Below, in pieces: positions 1 through 5,924 of a DNA stretch of 7,642 nucleotides (positions within the stretch are counted from its first letter, which is position 1; each line of letters starts with the position of its first letter). The stretch lies in contig JACCUS010000328.1 in the NCBI GenBank assembly GCA_013811715.1, positions 1 through 7,642 on the forward strand, in the 5' to 3' direction. The translations under genes and the position numbers were made by a program. This DNA is from Nocardioidaceae bacterium. GTDB lineage: Bacteria > Actinomycetota > Actinomycetes > Propionibacteriales > Nocardioidaceae. Below the pieces are notes generated by a model, which worked only from the letters and a program-made list of their open reading frames with translations, searched no databases and was not told where the DNA came from.

Positions 1-11
1 TGTCCTTCGGG

Positions 12-1214
12 TCAGTACGACGGCTGGGACTGGTCGATCTGGTTGACCCAGGCGACGATGCCGCCGCCGACGTGGACGGAGTCGGCGAAGCCGGCGCCCT
101 TGATGACGGCCAGCGCCTCCGCCGACCTGGCACCCGACTTGCAGTGCAGCACTACCGGTCGGTCGGAGGACAGTTGCTCGAGGGCGTTGCCGTTGAGGAA
201 CTCGCCCTTGGGGATGAGCACCGAGCCGGGGATCTTGTTGATCTCGTACTCGTTGGGCTCACGTACGTCGACGAGGGTGAAGTCGCGCTCGCCGTTCTCG
301 CGCTCCTTGAGCCAGTGCTCGAGTGTGGTGACCGAGATGGTGGAGTCGGCGGCAGCGTCGGCTGCCTCGTCGCTGATGGCGCCGCAGAACGTCTCGTAGT
401 CGATGAGCTCGGTGACGGTGGGGTTGTCGCCGCAGACGGCGCAGTTGGGGTCCTTGCGGACTCCCAGCTTGCGGTACTCCATCTCCAGCGCGTCGTAGAT
501 CATCAGCTTGCCGAGCAGAGGCTCGCCGATGCCGGTCAGCAGCTTGATCGCCTCGTTCACCTGGATAGCGCCGATGCTCGCGCACAGCACGCCGAGCACC
601 CCGCCCTCGGCGCAGGACGGGACCATGCCGGGCGGCGGGGGCTCGGGGTAGAGACACCGGTAGCACGGACTTGTGCCGCCGGGAGCCGCCGCCCAGAACA
701 CCGACGCCTGGCCGTCGAAGCGGTAGATCGAGCCCCAGACGTAGGGCTTCCCAAGCAGCACGGCGGCGTCGTTGACCAGGTACCGCGTGGCGAAGTTGTC
801 GGTGCCGTCGACGATGAGGTCGTACTGCTCGAAGATGCCCATCACGTTGTCGTTGTCGAGCCGCTCGTTGTGCACGACGACGTCGACGAGGGGGTTGGTC
901 TCCGCGAGGGACTCCTTGGCGGAGATCGCCTTCGACTTCCCGATGTCGCTCTGTCCGTGGATGATCTGGCGCTGCAGGTTTGACTCGTCGACCTCGTCGA
1001 ACTCGACGATCCCGAGCGTGCCGACTCCTGCGGCGGCCAGGTAGAGCAGCGCGGGGCTGCCGAGTCCACCTGCCCCGATGACGAGCACCTTGGCGTTCTT
1101 GAGCCGTTTCTGCCCAGCCATGCCCACGTCGGGGATGATCAGGTGGCGGCTGTAGCGGCGTACCTCGTCGACGGTCAGCTCGGCGGCCGGTTCGACCAGC
1201 GGCGGCAACGACAC
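12..1214 (-). CDS. moeZ: Adenylyltransferase/sulfurtransferase MoeZ (E1-like ThiF/MoeB domain fused to rhodanese)
   Basis: A cytoplasmic enzyme that adenylates the C-terminal Gly-Gly of small sulfur-carrier proteins (MoaD, ThiS and CysO types) and then passes sulfur to them as a thiocarboxylate. It serves molybdopterin, thiamine and cysteine synthesis. The 400-residue length and two-domain plan fit the family. The E1 domain (about 15-275) has the nucleotide loop GAGGLGS at 47-53, DGTDN at 136-140 and two zinc CxxC pairs, C184/C187 and C258/C261. The rhodanese domain (about 290-395) has the active loop CKSGAR, with C358 as the persulfide cysteine. The GTG start is supported by a GAGGAG Shine-Dalgarno (1221-1226 on the complement) six bases upstream. 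No carrier protein is encoded nearby, so it probably works in trans. Regulation is likely through the SigR-type promoter just upstream. The family call is secure; which carriers it serves here is inferred. Confidence 0.96.
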   Translation of the reverse strand: MSLPPLVEPAAELTVDEVRRYSRHLIIPDVGMAGQKRLKNAKVLVIGAGGLGSPALLYLAAAGVGTLGIVEFDEVDESNLQRQIIHGQSDIGKSKAISAKESLAETNPLVDVVVHNERLDNDNVMGIFEQYDLIVDGTDNFATRYLVNDAAVLLGKPYVWGSIYRFDGQASVFWAAAPGGTSPCYRCLYPEPPPPGMVPSCAEGGVLGVLCASIGAIQVNEAIKLLTGIGEPLLGKLMIYDALEMEYRKLGVRKDPNCAVCGDNPTVTELIDYETFCGAISDEAADAAADSTISVTTLEHWLKERENGERDFTLVDVREPNEYEINKIPGSVLIPKGEFLNGNALEQLSSDRPVVLHCKSGARSAEALAVIKGAGFADSVHVGGGIVAWVNQIDQSQPSY

Positions 1215-1256
1215 GGTGGGCTCCTCGTTGGGTCCTTAGGGTGCAGACCCTTGTTA

Positions 1257-1284
1257 CAACCGATGACCGCCCCGCCATGTTCCC
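1257..1284 (-). promoter_or_regulatory. Putative SigR/SigH-type (ECF, thiol-oxidative stress) promoter for moeZ
   Basis: Read on the minus strand, GGGAAC (1284-1279) is followed after exactly 18 bases by GTTG (1260-1257). This closely fits the actinobacterial SigR/SigH consensus GGGAAT-N18-GTT. Transcription would start near 1250, giving a leader of about 35 bases that carries the moeZ Shine-Dalgarno. From memory, moeB/moeZ genes are reported in SigR or SigH regulons of Streptomyces and Mycobacterium. The assignment rests on sequence match and position only. Confidence 0.6.
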
Positions 1285-1286
1285 GA

Positions 1287-1298
1287 CGCAACGTTGCG
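1287..1298. promoter_or_regulatory. Perfect 12-bp palindrome beside the moeZ -35 box (possible operator)
   Basis: CGCAACGTTGCG is a perfect inverted repeat lying two bases upstream of the putative moeZ -35 element, in the 185-bp region between moeZ and the divergent polymerase gene. Its place suits a dimeric regulator. No second copy was noticed in the window. It could be a chance GC-rich palindrome. Confidence 0.25.
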
Positions 1299-1399
1299 AC
1301 CTCCACGGGGCTCGGGCGACGCAGGCGTCGGATCGTCGGCGCGGAGGCCTCCGCAACGCCAGACGTGCCGGCCACAGCCGGTCGTGGAACCCTGGACGC

Positions 1400-2299
1400 A
1401 TGGCGGGTGAGAAGGTGAGCGTCGAGGTCGAGGGTCAGACGCTGCGGTTGAGCAACCTCGACAAGGTGCTGTACCCGGAGACCGGCTTCACCAAGGGTGA
1501 GGTGATCGACTACTACGCCGGCGTCGCCGACGTACTGCTCCCGCACCTGCGCGACCGGCTGCTGACCCGCAAGCGCTGGCCCAACGGCACCGGCGAGCAG
1601 TTCTTCTTCGAGAAGAACACCCCGCGCGGCACGCCGGGCTTCGTCCGCACCGCGTTCATGGCGGAGCACGGCGACAACGGCGTCGAGTACGTCGTCGCCG
1701 ACGACCTTCCGACGCTGGTCTGGCTCGCGAACCTGGCGGCGCTGGAGCTGCACGTGCATCAGTGGAAGGTCGGCCCGCGCGGCGGTCCGCAAGACGCCGA
1801 CCTGGTCGTGTTCGACCTCGACCCCGGGACGCCGGCGGACATCGTCGACTGCTGCAACGTCGCGCTCGCGCTGCGTGAGCTGCTCGCGGCCGACGGGCTG
1901 ACCGCCTTCGCCAAGACCTCGGGCAACAAGGGCGCCCAGCTGTACGTGCCGATCGAGCCGGCCAGCTCCAAGCAGACGTCGGCCTACGCCAAGCGGCTCG
2001 CCGAGCAGCTGGCCCAGGCGCTGCCCGACCTGGTGGTGGCGGCGATGGACAAGCGGGTGCGCAAGGGCAAGGTGTTCATCGACTGGAGCCAGAACAACGC
2101 CGCCAAGACCACTGTCGCCCCATACTCGCTGCGTGGCGTGGCGCGGCCGTCGGTGTCCACGCCGCTCACCTGGGACGAGGTGGCCGACGCGCGTCAGGCG
2201 AGTGACCTGGCCTTCGTCAGCGCCGACGTCGTACGACGGGTCGAAGAGCACGGCGACCTGATGGCCGACATGGCCGGCCACGCACAGCCCCTGCCGTAG
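1400..2299 (+). CDS. Stand-alone LigD-type primase/polymerase domain protein (NHEJ end-processing family)
   Basis: Archaeo-eukaryotic primase-like polymerase homologous to the N-terminal domain of LigD, which fills gaps and adds nucleotides at double-strand breaks during Ku/LigD end joining. The 299-residue product is polymerase domain only, with no 3'-phosphoesterase or ligase domain. Metal ligands are D139 and D141 (motif FDLDPG) and D228 (motif FIDWS). R245 (motif YSLR) also fits the active site. K22 and K32 align with K16 and K26 of the M. tuberculosis domain, which bind the 5'-phosphate of the break, so end recognition looks preserved. Q180 lies where LigD usually has the histidine of its SGSKGLH motif. 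I chose the ATG at 1400 because homology begins just after it. The frame is open back to a GTG at 1241, but that stretch looks non-coding. The Shine-Dalgarno is poor, and a GTG at codon 6 is an alternative. It is often mis-named DNA ligase. Confidence 0.88.
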   Translation: MAGEKVSVEVEGQTLRLSNLDKVLYPETGFTKGEVIDYYAGVADVLLPHLRDRLLTRKRWPNGTGEQFFFEKNTPRGTPGFVRTAFMAEHGDNGVEYVVADDLPTLVWLANLAALELHVHQWKVGPRGGPQDADLVVFDLDPGTPADIVDCCNVALALRELLAADGLTAFAKTSGNKGAQLYVPIEPASSKQTSAYAKRLAEQLAQALPDLVVAAMDKRVRKGKVFIDWSQNNAAKTTVAPYSLRGVARPSVSTPLTWDEVADARQASDLAFVSADVVRRVEEHGDLMADMAGHAQPLP

Positions 2300-2413
2300 C
2301 GCGAGCTCGCAGCGCTGACGCGCGCACGATCCGACTGCGGCGTTGCTCGGCCACGTGGGAGTGGGGTCGTTGGGCAGAGCGCGGTGTCGGCGACCGGCTT
2401 CGTGACCCGGCGA

Positions 2414-2419
2414 TAGGAT
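2414..2419 (+). promoter_or_regulatory. Putative -10 box of a leaderless tetR promoter
   Basis: TAGGAT fits the actinobacterial -10 pattern TANNNT and ends six bases before the GTG start at 2426, so transcription would begin at the start codon. No convincing -35 hexamer lies 16-18 bases upstream. The same bases could be read as a weak Shine-Dalgarno (AGG). Confidence 0.45.
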
Positions 2420-2425
2420 GCGCGG

Positions 2426-3040
2426 GTGACAACCGCCGTACGAGGGCGCAGCGCCCGGCTGCCACGTAGCGTCCGCCGGGCCCAGCTGCTGGAGTCCGCG
2501 CTCGACGTCTTCGTCGCCCAGGGCTACCACGCCGCCGCCATGGACGACATCGCCGAGCGCGCCGGCGTCTCCAAGCCGGTGCTCTACCAGCACTTTCCCG
2601 GCAAACTCGACCTGTACCTCGCCCTGCTCGACACTGCCTGCGACCAGATGGCCGGAGGGGTCCGGGACGCGCTGGCCAGCACCACCGACAACCAAGAGCG
2701 GGTGCTCGCCACGACCCAGGCGTTCTACGCATACGTCGCCGACGCCGCCGGCGCGTTCCGTCTCGTCTTCGAATCCGACCTCACCAATGAGCCGGCGGTG
2801 CGGGAGCGGGTCGACCGGGTCACCTTGCAGTGTGCGGACGCCATCGCGGAGGTCATCGCAGACGACACCGGCCTGCCCGAAGAGGCATCCCGGCTGCTGG
2901 CCGTCGCCCTGGTCGGGATGAGCCAGGTCTCTGCCCGGTTCTGGCTCACCGCCGACGACACGATCTCCCGGCAGCAGGGCACGGAGCTGATCTCGTCGCT
3001 GGCCTGGCGGGGCATCCGGGGCTTTCCCCGACACGAGTGA
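2426..3040 (+). CDS. TetR/AcrR-family transcriptional regulator
   Basis: A 204-residue one-component DNA-binding repressor of usual TetR length. The N-terminal DNA-binding domain spans about residues 15-62. Its helix-turn-helix (about 37-58) has the hallmark features MDDIAERAGVSKPVLYQHF. The C-terminal ligand and dimer domain (about 75-200) is helical and resembles the set found beside DUF3107 genes in actinobacteria, as with Rv3208 in M. tuberculosis (from memory). The GTG start is placed by the basic lead-in before the first helix and by the -10 box six bases upstream. It lies 126 bp after the polymerase gene and 118 bp before the DUF3107 gene, all on the plus strand. Its ligand and targets cannot be read from the sequence. 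The upstream palindromes GCGAGCTCGC (2301-2310) and CCACGTGG (2351-2358) are possible but weak autoregulatory sites. Confidence 0.9.
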   Translation: MTTAVRGRSARLPRSVRRAQLLESALDVFVAQGYHAAAMDDIAERAGVSKPVLYQHFPGKLDLYLALLDTACDQMAGGVRDALASTTDNQERVLATTQAFYAYVADAAGAFRLVFESDLTNEPAVRERVDRVTLQCADAIAEVIADDTGLPEEASRLLAVALVGMSQVSARFWLTADDTISRQQGTELISSLAWRGIRGFPRHE

Positions 3041-3082
3041 CCTCTGCCGTGACTCGACAAGCCCCTCCGCCGAGGCGCGGGC

Positions 3083-3088
3083 TAGGCT
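3083..3088 (+). promoter_or_regulatory. Possible -10 box upstream of the DUF3107 gene
   Basis: TAGGCT matches TANNNT and lies about 70 bases before the GTG start, leaving a short leader with a Shine-Dalgarno. A TCGACA at 3054-3059 resembles a -35 box, but the 24-base spacing is too long for standard sigma-70, so only the -10 is proposed. If real, this gene can be transcribed independently of tetR. Confidence 0.3.
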
Positions 3089-3158
3089 CGAACGCGCCGG
3101 CCGGATGGCTGGCTGAGCAAACAGCCCTGCGAACGCGAACAGAACTGAGAGGACCCAC

Positions 3159-3386
3159 GTGGAGGTCAAGATCGGCGTCACCCACGCCAACCGCGAACTG
3201 TCTTTGGAGACCAGCCAATCCGCTGACAAGGTGCAGAAGGCGATCTCTGAGGCCCTCAGCGACGACGGCGGACTTCTCGTGCTCAGTGACGACAAGGGCC
3301 GGAGCGTCTACATCCCGGCCCAGAAGCTCGCCTACGTCGAGATCGTCGGAGAGTCCAGCCGCCGGGTCGGGTTCGGCGCCGCGTGA
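3159..3386 (+). CDS. DUF3107 domain protein (small conserved actinobacterial protein)
   Basis: A 75-residue acidic protein of unknown function, the size expected for DUF3107 (TB9.4/Rv3208A in M. tuberculosis, from memory). It starts with MEVKIGVTHANREL, a probable beta strand. A likely helix follows (about 20-34), then strands carrying GGLLVLSDDKGR and VYIPAQKLAYVEI, a compact alpha/beta arrangement that ends near GFGAA. It has no signal peptide, membrane segment or cysteine. The GTG start has a good GAGAGGA ribosome site (3146-3152) six bases upstream. It follows tetR on the same strand after 118 bp, a pairing conserved in actinobacteria, so the regulator may control it. It lacks a C-terminal Gly-Gly, so it is not an obvious substrate of the nearby MoeZ. 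No reaction can be assigned. Confidence 0.9.
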   Translation: MEVKIGVTHANRELSLETSQSADKVQKAISEALSDDGGLLVLSDDKGRSVYIPAQKLAYVEIVGESSRRVGFGAA

Positions 3387-3407
3387 CCACCTGAACTTCC
3401 CGCTCCT

Positions 3408-3447
3408 GGCTGAAGACACGCCAGACATAGGCCGCCGACATTCAGCC
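3408..3447. terminator. Possible bidirectional terminator hairpin between convergent genes
   Basis: GGCTGAA (3408-3414) and TTCAGCC (3441-3447) form a perfect 7-bp stem around a 26-base loop. They lie in the 72-bp gap between the convergent DUF3107 and ferritin-like genes. Position and symmetry suit a two-way terminator. The long loop and lack of a U tract make it weak. Confidence 0.3.
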
Positions 3448-3458
3448 GGAAGGCGGGC

Positions 3459-4196
3459 TCAGGCCTGGAGGCCCAGCGCCGCCATCCGGACCGTATGGGT
3501 CTCGGCGAGGCGGGAGAACATTCGACCGATCGCCGCCAGGTCCATCCCAGGCCGGTCGACTCCGCCGACGAGCAGCGCCGTGAGCGCATCGCGCTCGGCG
3601 GCGACCCGCTGCGCCTGGCTCAGCGCCTCTCCCATCAGCCGCCGGGCCCACAACGCCAGCCGCCCGGCCACCCTTGGGTCGTCGTCGATGGCCTTGCGGA
3701 CCCGATCGACCACGAACTCGGCATGCCCGGTGTCATCGAGGGTGGCGAGGATGAGCTCACGGGTGTCGACATCGACGTACGCCGCGATCTCCCGATAGAA
3801 GTCGGCGGCCAGCCCGTCGCCGACGTACGCCTTGATCAGGCTCTCCAGCCAGCCCGACGGAGCGGTGTGCGCGTGGAAGGCGTCGACCGGCGCGTGAAAC
3901 GGCTGCATCGCCTCGAACGGGTCCGAGCCGAGATCCACCAGCCGATCCCGCAGCCGCTCGAAGTGTCCGAACTCCGCCGCGGCCATCGAGGCCAGCGCGA
4001 CCTTTTCCTGCAGTGTCGGCGCCTTCGTGGAATCCTCCGTCAACCGCTCGAAGGCGCTGATCTCGGAGTACGCGAGGCCGCCCAGCAGATCGACGATGGC
4101 GACCCGATAGGCGGGGTCGGCGAAAGCGGATGCGGCGCTCGCGGAAGCACCCACCGGTGGATCGCCGGGGTCGGAGACGGCTGGCTTCTCGGTCAT
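3459..4196 (-). CDS. Ferritin-like fold protein (MiaE_2-like family)
   Basis: A 245-residue, largely helical cytoplasmic protein. It resembles the actinobacterial MiaE_2 group, named after the tRNA hydroxylase MiaE, whose own reaction is not established. Candidate di-iron ligands are E45 on the first core helix, E75 and H78 (E-x-x-H) on the second, D127 on the third and D155 with H158 (D-x-x-H) on the fourth. The 30- and 28-residue spacings between acidic ligands suit a two-fold ferritin repeat. Asp replaces Glu in the second half. The frame stays open upstream to 4493, but that stretch is the complement of the helicase gene. I chose the ATG at 4196 because the homology-bearing helices start about 25 residues later and a -10 box lies seven bases upstream. 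It is divergent from the helicase and convergent with DUF3107. In M. tuberculosis, Rv3210c holds this place (from memory). Confidence 0.85.
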   Translation of the reverse strand: MTEKPAVSDPGDPPVGASASAASAFADPAYRVAIVDLLGGLAYSEISAFERLTEDSTKAPTLQEKVALASMAAAEFGHFERLRDRLVDLGSDPFEAMQPFHAPVDAFHAHTAPSGWLESLIKAYVGDGLAADFYREIAAYVDVDTRELILATLDDTGHAEFVVDRVRKAIDDDPRVAGRLALWARRLMGEALSQAQRVAAERDALTALLVGGVDRPGMDLAAIGRMFSRLAETHTVRMAALGLQA

Positions 4197-4203
4197 ACGA
4201 TGC

Positions 4204-4209
4204 AGACTA
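4204..4209 (-). promoter_or_regulatory. Putative -10 box of a leaderless promoter for the ferritin-like gene
   Basis: On the minus strand TAGTCT ends seven bases before the ATG at 4196. This fits TANNNT with initiation at or one base before the start codon. No Shine-Dalgarno is visible before the ATG, which agrees with a leaderless transcript. No good -35 hexamer is seen. Confidence 0.45.
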
Positions 4210-4234
4210 GCGACGCCTGCTGCCACCGAACCGA

Positions 4235-4240
4235 TAGACT
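4235..4240 (+). promoter_or_regulatory. Putative -10 box for the DEAD-box helicase gene
   Basis: TAGACT fits TANNNT in the 106-bp or so divergent region. It lies back to back with the minus-strand -10 of the ferritin-like gene, with 25 bases between the two boxes. Transcription would start near 4247, giving a leader of about 55 bases to the CTG at 4303 or about 80 bases to the ATG at 4330. Confidence 0.4.
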
Positions 4241-4329
4241 GGGTACGACGACGCCTCGTCAGCGACCACCGCCGAGGCGCTACCCAAGAATCGAGATTCG
4301 CCCTGTCTACCTTCCAAGACCTCGGGGTC

Positions 4330-5907
4330 ATGCCCGAGATTTCCGCAGCGCTCAGCGACGTCGGCATCACCGACGCCTTCCCCATCCAAGAGATGACGCT
4401 GCCGATCGCGCTCACCGGCACCGACCTGATCGGCCAGGCGCGCACCGGCACCGGCAAGACGCTGGCCTTCGCCATCCCCATCCTGCAGCGCATCGTGTCG
4501 CCCCACGACCCCGACTACTCAGAGCTCGCCGCCCCCGGCAAGCCGCAGGCGCTGGTCATCGCGCCGACGCGCGAGCTGGCCCTCCAGGTGTCCGGCGACC
4601 TCTCCATCGCCGGCGCGAAGCGCGGCACCCGGACGCTCACCGTGTACGGCGGCGTCCCCTACGACTTCCAGCTCGACGCGCTCGTCACCGGTGTCGAGGT
4701 CGTCGTCGGCACACCTGGCCGGCTGCTCGACCTCGCGACACGCAAGGCGCTGGACCTGTCCCATGTGAAGGTGCTCGTCCTCGACGAAGCCGACGAGATG
4801 CTCGACCTCGGCTTCCTGCCCGATGTCGAGCGACTCATCGCCAAGACGCCCGAGCTGCGCCAGACCATGCTGTTCTCCGCCACGATCCGGGGCCCGGTCG
4901 TGACGCTGGCGCGCACCCACATGCGCCACCCCGTCAACATCCGCGCCGAGGCGAGCAGCGACAGCGAGATCGTGCCGGCCACCGCGCAGTTCGTCTACCA
5001 GGCGCACGATCTCGACAAGCCCGAGTGCATCGCCCGCATCATGCAGGCGGAGAACCGCGGCCGGTCCATCATCTTCACCCGCACCAAGAGGGCCGCCCAG
5101 CGGCTTGCCGAAGACCTGATGGACCGCGGGTTCCCAGCCGCGCCCTTACACGGCGACATGGCACAGGATGCCCGCGAGCGAGCGCTCAAGCGCTTCCGCG
5201 CCGGCACCGTCGAGATCCTAGTGGCCACCGATGTGGCGGCCCGCGGCATCGACGTCGCCGATGTCACGCACGTCATCAACCACACCTGCCCCGAGGACTC
5301 CAAGAATTACGTCCACCGCATCGGCCGCACCGGCCGTGCTGGCGCCACAGGGATCGCGATCACGTTCGTCGACTGGGCGGATGTGACTCGGTGGAAGGTG
5401 ATCAACAACGCGCTGGAGTTGCCGTTCGCCGACCCCCAGGAGACCTACTCCACCAGTGGGCATCTGTTCCACGACCAGGGCATCCCCGCCGGCGCCGTGG
5501 GCTGGGTCGGGGCCACGAAGCCCCCGGATCGGCCCAAGCGGGATCGGGACGACCGTGGGGCCGGCCAGGCCCGCCAGCGCTCCGGTAGCGCCGGTCGCTC
5601 CCAGGGCTCGGGGGGTTCCCGTGGCTCGGGCGGTTCCCGTGGCTCGGGCGGTTCACAGGGCTCGGGCGGTTCACAGGGCTCGGGCCGCACCCGCCAACGG
5701 ACCCGCGGGGGTCGGCGTACCGACTCCGGCGCACGAGCAGCGGAAGGCACTGAACGCGGCCGCGCGAGTCAAGGGGACCAAGCGGGTCAGGCAGCTCCGG
5801 CGGTGAACGGCAGCGACGCGGGGCAAGGCGGCCAACGTCGCCGTCGATCGCGCAACCGCAACCGGACCCGCTCAGAAGAGCCCGCCACCAAGTCGTCCGA
5901 CAACTGA
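4330..5907 (+). CDS. DEAD-box ATP-dependent RNA helicase with basic low-complexity tail (RhlE/DeaD-like)
   Basis: An ATP-driven RNA unwinding or remodelling enzyme. Numbered from the ATG at 4330 (525 residues), it shows the full set: Q motif with Q20, motif I ARTGTGKT (37-44), Ia PTRELA (79-84), Ib TPGR (128-131), II DEAD (152-155), III SAT (183-185), IV IIFTRT (247-252), V around ATDVAARGID (299-308) and VI HRIGRTGR (329-336). Residues 400-525 form a disordered tail with GSGGSR/GSGGSQ repeats and a basic Arg/Asn patch near 503-514, suited to non-specific RNA binding. Start: the in-frame upstream codons read LSTFQDLGV before MPEIS, giving the aromatic residue expected 17 or so residues before the Q motif. 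Translation therefore probably begins at the CTG at 4303, nine codons earlier. The ATG is kept as the conservative start. Rv3211 (rhlE) holds this position in M. tuberculosis (from memory). Confidence 0.95.
   Translation: MPEISAALSDVGITDAFPIQEMTLPIALTGTDLIGQARTGTGKTLAFAIPILQRIVSPHDPDYSELAAPGKPQALVIAPTRELALQVSGDLSIAGAKRGTRTLTVYGGVPYDFQLDALVTGVEVVVGTPGRLLDLATRKALDLSHVKVLVLDEADEMLDLGFLPDVERLIAKTPELRQTMLFSATIRGPVVTLARTHMRHPVNIRAEASSDSEIVPATAQFVYQAHDLDKPECIARIMQAENRGRSIIFTRTKRAAQRLAEDLMDRGFPAAPLHGDMAQDARERALKRFRAGTVEILVATDVAARGIDVADVTHVINHTCPEDSKNYVHRIGRTGRAGATGIAITFVDWADVTRWKVINNALELPFADPQETYSTSGHLFHDQGIPAGAVGWVGATKPPDRPKRDRDDRGAGQARQRSGSAGRSQGSGGSRGSGGSRGSGGSQGSGGSQGSGRTRQRTRGGRRTDSGARAAEGTERGRASQGDQAGQAAPAVNGSDAGQGGQRRRRSRNRNRTRSEEPATKSSDN
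5605..5685 (+). repeat. 18-bp in-frame tandem repeat in the helicase tail (4.5 copies)
   Basis: Units start at 5605, 5623, 5641 and 5659, with a half unit at 5677. Each is built on GGCTCGGGCGGTTC and encodes GSGGS plus one residue. Units 1 and 2 end in CCCGT (Arg) and units 3 and 4 end in CACAG (Gln). The paired endings suggest stepwise duplication. The 18-bp period keeps the frame, so copy number could vary without breaking the gene. Confidence 0.85.
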
Positions 5908-5924
5908 CTCCACCGGCAGCCCGA

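Noticed and set aside
1317..1330. Inverted repeat CGACGC-AG-GCGTCG as an operator or hairpin
   Set aside because: The two-base loop is too short for an RNA hairpin, and such GC-rich symmetry is expected by chance here.
1241..1399. N-terminal extension of the LigD-type polymerase from a GTG at 1241
   Set aside because: The translated stretch is Arg/Ala-rich with no family resemblance. It contains the moeZ promoter on the other strand, and homology to LigD begins only after the ATG at 1400.
2301..2316. GCGAGCTCGC followed by AGCGCT after the polymerase stop as a terminator
   Set aside because: These are self-complementary sites without loops, and no U tract follows. They are not a convincing hairpin terminator.
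1175..3295. Very long 706-codon minus-strand reading frame across the polymerase, tetR and DUF3107 genes
   Set aside because: It is the complement of three well-supported plus-strand genes, is Arg/Gly/Val-rich and shows no domain. Such frames are common opposite GC-rich genes.
3159..3386. DUF3107 protein as a sulfur-carrier partner of MoeZ, given its small size and proximity
   Set aside because: Carriers of the MoaD/ThiS/CysO type end in Gly-Gly, while this protein ends GFGAA. Nothing else in it supports thiocarboxylation.
3495..5588. 697-codon plus-strand frame across the ferritin-like gene and the helicase
   Set aside because: It is antisense to the ferritin-like gene and out of frame with all helicase motifs. 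Its composition is Arg/His/Pro-rich.
5605..5685. Tandem repeat as a CRISPR array
   Set aside because: Units abut with no spacers, and the 18-bp period encodes GSGGS repeats in the helicase reading frame.
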